Positions 1 through 7,113 of a stretch of DNA of 10,116 nucleotides are shown here, piece by piece. The stretch is from Alistipes sp. (lineage in GTDB: Bacteria; Bacteroidota; Bacteroidia; Bacteroidales; Rikenellaceae). Position numbers and translations under genes: made by a program. The notes under the pieces were generated by a model. That model made no database searches. It was not told the origin of the DNA and worked only from the letters and a program-made list of their open reading frames with translations. Every line of letters begins with the position of its first letter. The first letter of the stretch is position 1. The DNA is taken from positions 1 to 10,116 of the forward strand of contig JAGBWT010000201.1 of NCBI GenBank assembly GCA_017629615.1, in the 5' to 3' direction.

Positions 1-1077
1 AAGGAGAAGGCGAAGAAGGAGAAAATCACCGACCCTCGTCTGCTTACGGTAATGAGTATGACAAAGATGTCAAAGGAGAGCCAATACATCGTTAAGAACC
101 GAGCATTGAAGACAAACCACCGCGCAGTACAAGGTTTCGATATCAGCGCCGATGGCACAATGTGGTATAGCCAGCCAGGCCAGATAGGTAAGAACCAACA
201 AGGTCTTACCAAGATTCACGAGAACTATATCGTCCGCATCAAGGACGGCAAGCGTGAGACTATGACACTGCGCTATTTCGGTGGTGCCAACAATATAGCT
301 ATTGAAAATGCAGCAGATGGCGATTATATATGGATTGGCAGTAATGGAGATAAGTGGCACGGACATTACCACCGTACCCGCACCATTTCGCGCGTACCTT
401 TCACAGTCGATGGCGAGGCTAATAACGGCTATGCAGGTGAAACCTATTACCTCGGTGGTAACTCGGCTCGATACACTTGGCCTTCGATAGATGTCGAAAA
501 CGACCTACTCTGCGTATCGACCCAGAATGCAGGTGCTGTAACGGTACATATCTACAACCTCTCGGAGGCTCGCTCATTGTCAGACAGCAACATCAAGCTC
601 AAAACTACTTGGAAGGGTGAGATGGTTGGCGAGGACGAGGAGACTGTCGTTCGCACCATCAAGGCAAAGGATTTGACCACTTTGGAGCCACTCTACACCT
701 TCACTATTGCAAAGCCAGACAAAGAGACTGCCGACCCTGCAAAGGAGCCAAACTACTACACCTATCGTGCGTTAGATATCGACAAGGACTATGTATACTT
801 CGTCGAGGGCCAGCACAACAAGGGTAACAGCAAAGTTGAGTCGAAGGGTTACATCACCGTATTCGACCACGCAGGTCGTGTTGTACTGCCAAAGCGTCGT
901 ATCCAGGCTATCCACGATAAGTATCTGCTCGAAACTATCGGCATCACGCCTAATGGCTATGCCGACGTAGCAGGTATTCAGGTTAAGGGTAGCACAATCT
1001 ACATTCTCTTCGCGGCTCAAAACATCGACAGCCGTGGCAAGAAGGTATTGCGTGCCAATGTCGTAAAATACGAGTAG
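1..1077 (+). CDS. Predicted beta-propeller protein, TagC/helveticin-like (5' end outside the window)
   Basis: The reading frame is open from base 1 to a TAG stop at 1075-1077, so this is the last ~358 residues of a longer gene. An internal ATG at 52 is unlikely to be the true start because the frame continues upstream with a Lys/Glu-rich stretch (KEKAKKEK). The protein is made of repeating short beta-strand units rich in aromatic residues and Gly: a 'QGFDISADGTMWYSQ' unit, then 'NNIAIENAADGDYIWIGSNGD', then a 'YVYFVEGQHNKGN' unit, ending with 'GIQVKGSTIYILFA'. This pattern resembles the beta-propeller seen in teichoic-acid TagC proteins, phage receptor-binding proteins and helveticin J-like proteins. 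That is recall of pattern, not an alignment. Substrate and role are unknown. Export is plausible but the N-terminus is not visible. It is followed by its own terminator and stands apart from the next gene. Confidence 0.6.
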   Translation, partial: KEKAKKEKITDPRLLTVMSMTKMSKESQYIVKNRALKTNHRAVQGFDISADGTMWYSQPGQIGKNQQGLTKIHENYIVRIKDGKRETMTLRYFGGANNIAIENAADGDYIWIGSNGDKWHGHYHRTRTISRVPFTVDGEANNGYAGETYYLGGNSARYTWPSIDVENDLLCVSTQNAGAVTVHIYNLSEARSLSDSNIKLKTTWKGEMVGEDEETVVRTIKAKDLTTLEPLYTFTIAKPDKETADPAKEPNYYTYRALDIDKDYVYFVEGQHNKGNSKVESKGYITVFDHAGRVVLPKRRIQAIHDKYLLETIGITPNGYADVAGIQVKGSTIYILFAAQNIDSRGKKVLRANVVKYE

Positions 1078-1102
1078 GACAACTCCCGCCCTATCAAATA
1101 AG

Positions 1103-1136
1103 CAGGCCGTTGAGAAAAACTCAACGGCCTGTTTTA
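1103..1136 (+). terminator. Rho-independent terminator after the beta-propeller gene
   Basis: A perfect 12-bp inverted repeat, CAGGCCGTTGAG (1103-1114) and its complement (1120-1131), is separated by an AAAAA loop and followed by TTTTA. It begins 25 bases after the TAG stop, the classic layout for an intrinsic terminator of the upstream gene. Confidence 0.88.
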
Positions 1137-1152
1137 TATCCTCGCCACTTAA

Positions 1153-1169
1153 TTGCACGGGTTTTGCAA
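1153..1169. repeat. Short inverted repeat upstream of the TspO-SOD gene
   Basis: TTGCA (1153-1157) and TGCAA (1165-1169) form a 5-bp dyad with a 7-base spacer, 31 bases before the start codon at 1200. A further copy, GTGCAA, lies at 1195-1200 and overlaps the first base of the start codon. It could be an operator, but five-base arms are weak evidence. No convincing Bacteroidota -7 box (TAnnTTTG) was found between the preceding terminator and this gene. Confidence 0.2.
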
Positions 1170-1199
1170 CACCACAACTAAACAAAACCAAAAAGTGCA

Positions 1200-2297
1200 A
1201 TGAAAAAATTTCTATCCTATCTTCTGCCCGTACTTCTATGTATTGCTATGGGCTGGATTGCATCACTCCTACAAACCTCGGCTCTGATTGAGTGGTATCC
1301 GACACTCAACCACTCGCCACTCTCGCCTCCTGCCTACATCTTCCCGATTGCCTGGGCGATACTCTATGTGCTGATGGGTTTGAGCATCGGCTCGCTAATA
1401 TCGCGAGGCGATATGAGCCTTGTCAAACTATGGCTCTTTCAGTTGTTGGTCAATTTCTTGTGGAGCATAACATTCTTCGCCCTTCGCTCGCCTTTTGCCG
1501 GATTGATTACCATATTGATACTCGACGTTGCGGTCCTGACCTATATTATATATGCCTTTGCTCGCCGAGCATTGGCAGCGTGGCTCTTTATCCCCTACTT
1601 TCTATGGTTATTGTTTGCCACCTACCTATCGGGATATATCTACATCAACAATTTTGACTCCACATACAACGCCTACGCCCAAACAGCCCCTGCAACTGCG
1701 ACAAAGAGTATAACCTACTCTCTTCCACCTATTCGCTACGCCCACGATGCGCTTGCACCTTTGATGAGTAGCGAGACCATCGACTACCACTATGGTAAGC
1801 ATCTGCGAGGCTATATCGATAATCTGAACAGACTGATTGTATCGACCCCATACGAAGGTTTAACACTCGACCAACTCGTTGTGCAAAGCGACGGGGCGCT
1901 ATTCAACACCGCTGCCCAAGTGTGGAATCACACCCTATTTTTCGACGGGCTAACGCCATCGCAAGGCGAGATACCCGATGGCTTGGAACACGCCATAGTG
2001 CGTGATTTCGGTTCGGTCGAGGAGTTTCGCCGACAATTCACCCAAGCCGCCAACTCGCTCTTTGGTTCGGGCTGGGTATGGTTGGTCGAGAACAACAAAG
2101 GGGAACTCTCCATCATAACAACGACCAACGCCGACAATCCTCTGCGTCGCGGCCTTAATCCACTTCTCACGCTCGACGTTTGGGAACACGCCTACTATAT
2201 CGACCACCGAAATCGTCGAGCCGACTTCATCGAGGCGTGGTGGGGGCTTGTCGATTGGGAGCAAGCCGAGAGGCGTATGTTGCACAATCAGCAATAA
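1200..2297 (+). CDS. TspO/MBR membrane protein fused to Fe-type superoxide dismutase
   Basis: One uninterrupted 365-residue frame holds two complete domains. Residues 1-151 are TspO/MBR: five hydrophobic segments (about 3-24, 44-66, 76-95, 98-118, 126-148), the loop-1 signature 'WYPTLNHSPLSPP' (32-44), 'AWAILYVLMG' (51-60) and 'IPYFLWLLFATYLS' (131-144). Trp52 and Trp136 match in context the two Trp residues tied to protoporphyrin degradation in Bacillus cereus TspO (W51, W138). The loop Trp usual before 'PP' is Leu41. Residues 152-172 are a linker. Residues 173-365 are a full Fe/Mn SOD closely resembling E. coli SodB, with metal ligands His197, His244, Asp326 and His330, gateway Tyr205, and Gln240 in 'AAQVWNH', the position that marks Fe-type enzymes. 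SOD converts superoxide to oxygen and peroxide; TspO binds porphyrins. The joint role is inferred. The gene appears monocistronic, between two terminators. Confidence 0.93.
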   Translation: MKKFLSYLLPVLLCIAMGWIASLLQTSALIEWYPTLNHSPLSPPAYIFPIAWAILYVLMGLSIGSLISRGDMSLVKLWLFQLLVNFLWSITFFALRSPFAGLITILILDVAVLTYIIYAFARRALAAWLFIPYFLWLLFATYLSGYIYINNFDSTYNAYAQTAPATATKSITYSLPPIRYAHDALAPLMSSETIDYHYGKHLRGYIDNLNRLIVSTPYEGLTLDQLVVQSDGALFNTAAQVWNHTLFFDGLTPSQGEIPDGLEHAIVRDFGSVEEFRRQFTQAANSLFGSGWVWLVENNKGELSIITTTNADNPLRRGLNPLLTLDVWEHAYYIDHRNRRADFIEAWWGLVDWEQAERRMLHNQQ

Positions 2298-2303
2298 CAA
2301 AAC

Positions 2304-2336
2304 GATGGGGCTATCCTTTTTATAGATAGCCCCATC
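2304..2336. terminator. Hairpin terminator between convergent genes
   Basis: A perfect 12-bp inverted repeat, GATGGGGCTATC (2304-2315) and its complement (2325-2336), has a 9-base loop. It lies between the TspO-SOD stop at 2297 and the transporter stop at 2359 on the other strand. Read on the - strand it is followed by GTTTTGTT, a T-rich tract. On the + strand no T-run follows the stem. It therefore probably ends the long minus-strand operon and may also stop the plus-strand gene. Confidence 0.85.
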
Positions 2337-2358
2337 ATCAACACTTATATCCGACTTA

Positions 2359-3798
2359 CTAATCGCCGTAAGAGTCGGCCTTTGCAGTCCACATTGTAAG
2401 CAGGGTTACCATACCAAGCAATGCCATAACAGCCGCTGTCATATATGCAGCGTCCCAACCATAGGCCTCGATAAGCACGCCAAATACAGCGCCCGAAATA
2501 ATGGTGCTGGCATAGCCAAAGATACCAAGAATACCATTAGCGGTTGCGGCAGCCTTGTTGGTTGCCTGATTTGCAGCAGCAACACCAAGCAATGCCTGCG
2601 GGCCATAGATAAAGAAACCGATAAAGGTAAACGGAATCATCTGTACCCACCACGGAGCCGACGATGGAATAAACCAGAACGACAACACAGCCACAAGAGC
2701 TCCGAGCGTACAGAAGAAGCAGGTGTGGTGAGCCTTATTCTTGAAGAGGTGGTCGGTGAGCCAACCCGCTACAACCATACCGATATTACCGCCTACAAAC
2801 TCAAAGACAATGCAGAGAGTCGTAGCCAGAGCAATCGACAAACCCTTCGACTCGGTAAGCAACATAGGGCCCCAATCGAGGAAGGCAAAACGCACCACAT
2901 AGACAAAGAAATTTGCCAAAGCCAAAGTCCAAATCAGGCGGTTGCCAAAGACCTTGCGACGAACCAATGCCTTATATTCGGCCTTCTGCTCTTCGGAAGA
3001 GGCAGCAGCTTGGCTCTTCTCGATAACCTCCGGAAAACCGAGGTCCGATGGCTGATTCTTAACAAAGAAGAAGATACCGATAGAGCCCAACATTGCGAAA
3101 ATAGCAGGAATAATAAAGCAATAACGCCACGCGCCGAAGTGCTGGGCAAATTGAACGACATTTGCATTCTCGACCTTCGACAGATTCTCGGTAATCATAG
3201 CAACCATCTCGGAGTTGCCACTCACATCGACGCCCAAGTGTGGCATAATATACCAACCACAAAGACCAAAGACAAGACCTGCGCCAATCGAGTGCGACAT
3301 ATTCCATATCGACATCTTGGTAGCCAACTCCTTTGGAGCAATCCAATGGGTCAAAATCTTGGTAATTGGCGGCACACCCATACCCTGGCAGTAACCGTTA
3401 ATAATCCATACTATACCCATAATATAGACCAACACCGATGTAAAGGCCCAAGTCGTACCATACTTTGCAGCAATAGCAATAACCCACTCGGCAGCCGTAT
3501 CGCTAAATCCGAAGAAGATATTGACCAAAGCACACAACATAAGGCCGAGCGATGCCACAATACGCGCACTACCTCGGTCGGAGATAATACCGTTTGCGAA
3601 ACGCGAAAGACCATAGATAACTCCGTGCAACGTAAGGAATAGACCAAGTTCGACCTTCGATATACCAAACTCGGCTTGAAGACCGGGCATTGCCAACGAG
3701 AAGTTTTTGCGCACAAAATAGAAGAGCGCATAACCAATCATCGTAGCAATAATGGTCTCCCACTGCCAATATTGAAAGGAAAATTTTGTTCGTTTCAT
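2359..3798 (-). CDS. Organophosphate:phosphate antiporter-family MFS transporter (GlpT/UhpC-like)
   Basis: This 479-residue inner-membrane protein of the major facilitator superfamily, OPA family, is predicted to have about 12 helices. Members exchange phosphate for glycerol-3-phosphate or sugar phosphates, or sense them (UhpC). Family motifs in order are 'GYALFYFVRKNFSLAMP' (22-38), 'GYCQGMGVPP' (135-144), 'WNMSHS' (165-170), 'YVVRFAFLDWGP' (300-311) and 'FIYGPQALLG' (396-405). Arg30 and Arg303 match by context the two phosphate-binding arginines of E. coli GlpT (R45, R269), and His169 matches GlpT His165. An acidic/polar stretch at about 186-222 looks like an insertion relative to E. coli GlpT. 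It is the last gene of the operon, 31 bases after the glycerol-1-phosphate dehydrogenase gene. That position suggests it moves glycerol phosphate or a pentose phosphate, but the substrate cannot be read from sequence, so no symbol is given. Confidence 0.9.
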   Translation of the reverse strand: MKRTKFSFQYWQWETIIATMIGYALFYFVRKNFSLAMPGLQAEFGISKVELGLFLTLHGVIYGLSRFANGIISDRGSARIVASLGLMLCALVNIFFGFSDTAAEWVIAIAAKYGTTWAFTSVLVYIMGIVWIINGYCQGMGVPPITKILTHWIAPKELATKMSIWNMSHSIGAGLVFGLCGWYIMPHLGVDVSGNSEMVAMITENLSKVENANVVQFAQHFGAWRYCFIIPAIFAMLGSIGIFFFVKNQPSDLGFPEVIEKSQAAASSEEQKAEYKALVRRKVFGNRLIWTLALANFFVYVVRFAFLDWGPMLLTESKGLSIALATTLCIVFEFVGGNIGMVVAGWLTDHLFKNKAHHTCFFCTLGALVAVLSFWFIPSSAPWWVQMIPFTFIGFFIYGPQALLGVAAANQATNKAAATANGILGIFGYASTIISGAVFGVLIEAYGWDAAYMTAAVMALLGMVTLLTMWTAKADSYGD

Positions 3799-3829
3799 AT
3801 AAAGTTAAGTTTTAGGTTATAGGCACATA

Positions 3830-5173
3830 CTACTCTGCAACCTCCCAAATACCGCCCTTGCCAAACAGACGCTCGGTAAGTTCTGGCAGCAAACCAAGAC
3901 GATAGACAACGTCGATATTGGTGAAGCGGCTACGCATATATGGGATATAGGAGAAGGTCTTACGCATACGCTCACGCGAAACACCGATATGCTCCGGCTC
4001 GTATGGCGCACCTACCAGACGCAAGTTCTCACGTACCTCCTCAAACGGAATAATCTGGGCAGCAATCTGCTCTTTGAGCGTTGGCCAAGCGGCCTTCAAC
4101 GCCTCCAACTGCTTGCGCAAACCCTCCTTATCGACATACTTGCCACGAGTCTCTTTCAAACCGCGAGCAAGGTGACCCGGCTTACCCTCGAATACCTCGC
4201 GAATCTCGGCCTCCTGCTCCTCCCACGATTTCCAAGCCTCTACGCACTTATCGACATCGAGAGCAGCAATATCCTTCTCCAACAAGAATTCGAGCGATGC
4301 AGTCGATGCGAGCGTACCGATACCAACCTTGAAACCGTGCGAAACGTGCTTACCCTCGAAGCACAAATCCTCCATATCCCAGCAGTGCGAGAACTGATGC
4401 TCGGTACCCGATGCAGGACGGCTCGACTGTACGGCTTGCATAGCAAAGCCGCTCATCAACAGACCCTCGGCCAAAGCCTCGGTATATTTAACATCACCCT
4501 CACGAACAGCCGATGGAGCCGAAAGCGACTCGCGCAGACCATTCTGCACCAAGTCCCAACCAAACTTATCGACAGCCTCGTTGCCTGTAACATCGGCCAA
4601 CAACCAATCGGCAGCAGCCGGAATCTTGGCGATAAGGTCGGCATAACCCGATGCAGCCAACTCCTTTGGAGCCTCGGCAGCGATAATAGGGTCCATAACG
4701 AAACCATAAGGTGCAGGGCAATCGAATGTCTGCTTATTGCCATCTTTGGTAATCGACGAGCCAAAAGCGGTATATCCGTCCATCGACGCTGCTGTACCTA
4801 CGCACATATACTTACGCGAAAGAAGGTACGAAACATATTTCGTAAGGTCGTTCAACACACCCGAACCAACTGCAATAGCCGAGGCCTCGGTCTTCTCCAA
4901 ACGAGCTTTAAGACTCTCGACGTGTTGCCACTCGGCATAGAAATCCTCGGCCGAAAAGACAAACGGCTCCTCCTGCTCGATACCTGCCGCCTGCAACGAT
5001 GCATATACAGCCTTACCTGCAACTTCCCATGTATTTTCGTCGGCAATAATGATAGCCTTCTGCTGTGGGAAAAGTTTGGCAAACATCTCGCCTGTTCGCG
5101 ATACTACACCTGCTCCGATAAAGAGGTCTTTGGTGTCGGTTGTGCGTTGAAGCGCACTCTCTACTTTGTTCAT
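3830..5173 (-). CDS. araM: sn-glycerol-1-phosphate dehydrogenase (AraM/EgsA family)
   Basis: This 447-residue cytoplasmic enzyme belongs to the iron-containing alcohol dehydrogenase/dehydroquinate synthase-like superfamily. The family interconverts dihydroxyacetone phosphate and sn-glycerol-1-phosphate with NAD(P)H. Visible features are the nucleotide-binding 'GSGVLND' (103-109), 'GTAASMDGYTAFGSS' (126-140) and the metal-binding set: Asp179 in 'SGYADLIAK', His259 in 'GTEHQFSH' and His279 in 'VSHGFKVGIG'. It is longer than B. subtilis AraM (about 394 residues), mostly through a charged helical C-terminal half. In B. subtilis the gene lies in the arabinose operon and its product feeds heptaprenylglyceryl phosphate synthesis. 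Here it follows araD by 28 bases, and a GlpT-like carrier comes next. In this organism the product could feed an ether-lipid-like route through a PcrB-type synthase, but no such gene is in this window. Confidence 0.88.
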   Translation of the reverse strand: MNKVESALQRTTDTKDLFIGAGVVSRTGEMFAKLFPQQKAIIIADENTWEVAGKAVYASLQAAGIEQEEPFVFSAEDFYAEWQHVESLKARLEKTEASAIAVGSGVLNDLTKYVSYLLSRKYMCVGTAASMDGYTAFGSSITKDGNKQTFDCPAPYGFVMDPIIAAEAPKELAASGYADLIAKIPAAADWLLADVTGNEAVDKFGWDLVQNGLRESLSAPSAVREGDVKYTEALAEGLLMSGFAMQAVQSSRPASGTEHQFSHCWDMEDLCFEGKHVSHGFKVGIGTLASTASLEFLLEKDIAALDVDKCVEAWKSWEEQEAEIREVFEGKPGHLARGLKETRGKYVDKEGLRKQLEALKAAWPTLKEQIAAQIIPFEEVRENLRLVGAPYEPEHIGVSRERMRKTFSYIPYMRSRFTNIDVVYRLGLLPELTERLFGKGGIWEVAE

Positions 5174-5201
5174 AGTTGTCTATATTTTATCGTTTTACAA
5201 A

Positions 5202-5891
5202 TTATTTCTTCTGACCATAATAGGCATTGGCGCCGTGCTTACGATTGTAGTGTTTCTCGATAAGGCGACGATTCATCTCTATCGACGGATTAAGCGCAAC
5301 GGCAATCGACGCCATACGCGCAACCTCCTCCAACACAACCGAAGCCGTTACCGCATCGGCAGCCGAACGACCCCAAGTGAATGGGCCGTGGTGCTTAACC
5401 AAAACGGCTGGGGTATACATCGGGTCGATATCGGTAAATGTCTCGGCAATAACATCGCCCGTCGAGGCCTCATACGACACCTCAATCTGCTCGTCCGACA
5501 ATTCACCCGTACAAGGGACGTCGCAATAGAAGTTGTCGGCGTGGGTTGTACCGATATTCGGAATCGACAAACCTGCCTGCGCCCACGCTGTTGCGTAGGT
5601 CGAGTGGGTGTGAGCTACGCCACCTATCTCCGGGAAGCGGCGATAGAGAGCCAAATGGGTCGGCGTATCGGACGATGGGCGCAAGTGGCCATCGACAACA
5701 TTACCCTCCATATCGACAACGACCATATCCTCGACCGTCATATCGTCGTAGGATACTCCACTCGGTTTGATTACAACAAGGCCCTTTTCACGGTCGATAG
5801 CCGACACATTACCCCACGTCAGGATTACGAGGTTGTGACGCACCAAATCGAGATTGGCCTTTAATACTTGCTGTTTAAGTTCTTCTAACAT
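5202..5891 (-). CDS. araD: L-ribulose-5-phosphate 4-epimerase
   Basis: This 229-residue class II aldolase-family zinc enzyme interconverts L-ribulose-5-phosphate and D-xylulose-5-phosphate, linking L-arabinose (and in some bacteria ascorbate/gulonate) breakdown to the pentose phosphate pathway. It resembles E. coli AraD (231 residues) along nearly its full length: '[17 protein letters not shown]' (19-35), '[11 protein letters not shown]' (42-52), '[17 protein letters not shown]' (71-87) and '[12 protein letters not shown]' (216-227). Metal ligands His94, His96 and His168 are present, as are Asp75, the catalytic Asp119 in 'THADNF', and Tyr225, the match to E. coli Tyr229. The start is fixed by the '[10 protein letters not shown]' opening, nearly the same as E. 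coli. It lies 30 bases after trmB and 28 before araM. The isomerase and kinase usually found with it (araA, araB) are not in this window. Confidence 0.94.
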   Translation of the reverse strand: MLEELKQQVLKANLDLVRHNLVILTWGNVSAIDREKGLVVIKPSGVSYDDMTVEDMVVVDMEGNVVDGHLRPSSDTPTHLALYRRFPEIGGVAHTHSTYATAWAQAGLSIPNIGTTHADNFYCDVPCTGELSDEQIEVSYEASTGDVIAETFTDIDPMYTPAVLVKHHGPFTWGRSAADAVTASVVLEEVARMASIAVALNPSIEMNRRLIEKHYNRKHGANAYYGQKK

Positions 5892-5921
5892 AGTTTCTAT
5901 ATTTGTTTTAGGTTTTTCGGT

Positions 5922-6665
5922 TTATTGGCGGCACTGCTCCGCATCTTTCTCCAACACATCGTCGCCCTCCCAATCAAACATCTCGAAATGCGACTTCGCA
6001 CCAAGCGAGAAGCGGGTGTAGGTTATTGGCAGACCTCGTTGCAGATATACCTTCTCGTAGGCTGTTTTGACCGACAACACCTCATCGGCAAAACCACTAC
6101 CGTAGATGTCGTTATTGGCAACCTCGCACTCCAAATCGAAGTGACGAATGACCTCGGCCGTATAGTTGAACAGGTGCTGCGAGTCGGTTTTGAGGTTAAT
6201 CATACCGCCATCGGCAAGAATTTGTGCATAGTAGTTAAGGAAGATTGGCGACGTAAGTCGTTTCTTCGCTCGACGAGTTTTGAGCTGCGGGTCGGGGAAT
6301 GTAATCCATATCTCGGCAATCTCGCCCTTGGCAAACATCGAGGTTATAAACTCGATACGCGCACGCAGAAAGCCGACATTCGACATCTTTGCTTCGGTAG
6401 CACTCTTTGCGCCTCGCCACATTCGTGCGCCCTTTATATCGACGCCTATAAAATTTTTGTCGGGTTCGCGCTCGGCCAACGCTACCGTATATTCGCCCTT
6501 ACCACAACCAAGTTCCAACACTATCGGATTGTTGTTGTGAAAGAACTGCTCGTGCCAATGCCCTTTGAGAGGGTGGTCGCAACGAAACATCTGCTCAAAT
6601 TCGGGCTGAACAAAGCACTCGAATGTAAGGTTCTCGGCAAATCGTTTGAGTTTATCTTTTCCCAT
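5922..6665 (-). CDS. trmB: tRNA (guanine-N7-)-methyltransferase
   Basis: This 247-residue class I SAM-dependent methyltransferase makes m7G at position 46 of the tRNA variable loop. The SAM-binding motif is 'VLELGCGKGEY' (49-59), followed by 'NFIGVDIKGARMWRGAK' (71-87), which carries the motif II acidic residue. The family signature near the active site is 'TFPDPQLKTRRAKKRL' (122-137), a variant of the common FPDPWPKKRH form in which Trp-Pro is replaced by Gln-Leu. Downstream are 'KTDSQHLF' (159-166) and the C-terminal 'TAYEKVYLQRGLPITY' (201-216), matching the TxYExxF signature. Length is slightly above the usual range because of N- and C-terminal additions. It starts 14 bases after the gldH-like gene and precedes araD by 30 bases, so co-transcription is likely. 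The role is housekeeping and unrelated to the sugar genes that follow. Confidence 0.93.
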   Translation of the reverse strand: MGKDKLKRFAENLTFECFVQPEFEQMFRCDHPLKGHWHEQFFHNNNPIVLELGCGKGEYTVALAEREPDKNFIGVDIKGARMWRGAKSATEAKMSNVGFLRARIEFITSMFAKGEIAEIWITFPDPQLKTRRAKKRLTSPIFLNYYAQILADGGMINLKTDSQHLFNYTAEVIRHFDLECEVANNDIYGSGFADEVLSVKTAYEKVYLQRGLPITYTRFSLGAKSHFEMFDWEGDDVLEKDAEQCRQ

Positions 6666-6679
6666 TTCAAAAACGGATA

Positions 6680-7111
6680 TTATTCGGATTCAATACTTAC
6701 ACCGACAGCCTCGAATCCCGAAAGAGGCTGTTGCGGTGTTATGGTAAAAATATAGCGACCACGTTGCGACAAACAGGCACTGTGGCGATATGGAATGTTG
6801 ATGGAGGTTGCAACCGAGGTCGCACTATACGGCGGCTCGAACGCAAGCGTCACCAACTCCTCGGTGTGGCACGCATCGGGCGCAGCAACTGCTATGTGCA
6901 GAGGCAACGTCTTTCCCTCGAAATTGCGGTTGTAGCGAACTGCAATCGAGATACGACGAAGCGAGAGCGTATCGTCGTTATCGACAACTACGCTACACGA
7001 TTCCGACCACTCGTCGCAATCGACACTCGCCATCTCGACCACCGCAGGCGAATCGCACCCAACGCAGAGCATCAACGCAAGCACAAATATCGCAGCACTC
7101 CTCCAAGCCAT
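6680..7111 (-). CDS. gldH: GldH-like lipoprotein
   Basis: This small exported lipoprotein has 143 residues from the ATG at 7111. A GTG three bases upstream (7114) overlaps the stop of the preceding gene by one base and is the alternative start. The N-terminus has an Arg, a hydrophobic core (about 6-17) and a lipobox-like 'LCVGC' with Cys19 as the predicted lipidated residue; Cys at -3 is unusual. The rest is predicted beta-rich, and the ending 'PLSGFEAVGVSIE' matches the characteristic C-terminus of GldH-family lipoproteins. GldH is required for gliding in Flavobacterium johnsoniae, but homologues occur in many non-gliding Bacteroidota where the role is unclear. Placement directly after a PSP1-domain gene, as often seen in this phylum, supports the call. 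Sequence conservation is low, so the family assignment rests mainly on the lipobox, size, C-terminal motif and neighbour. Confidence 0.72.
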   Translation of the reverse strand: MAWRSAAIFVLALMLCVGCDSPAVVEMASVDCDEWSESCSVVVDNDDTLSLRRISIAVRYNRNFEGKTLPLHIAVAAPDACHTEELVTLAFEPPYSATSVATSINIPYRHSACLSQRGRYIFTITPQQPLSGFEAVGVSIESE

Positions 7112-7113
7112 CA

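Noticed and set aside
52..60. ATG at 52 as the start of the first gene
   Set aside because: The frame is open through base 1 and its protein sequence looks continuous, so the true start is upstream of the window.
2725..3642. + strand open frame (about 305 codons) opposite the GlpT-like transporter
   Set aside because: Its composition is the complement of membrane-protein codons, and the minus-strand frame has full-length OPA-family motifs.
3989..5263. Long + strand open frame (about 424 codons) opposite araM and the end of araD
   Set aside because: It lies antisense to a gene with clear enzyme motifs. Its translation is rich in Arg, Cys and Leu with no recognisable domain, as expected from the complementary strand of this codon usage.
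5166..6755. Two + strand open frames (232 and 276 codons) opposite araD and trmB
   Set aside because: Both are antisense to genes with complete catalytic motifs, and neither shows a family pattern.
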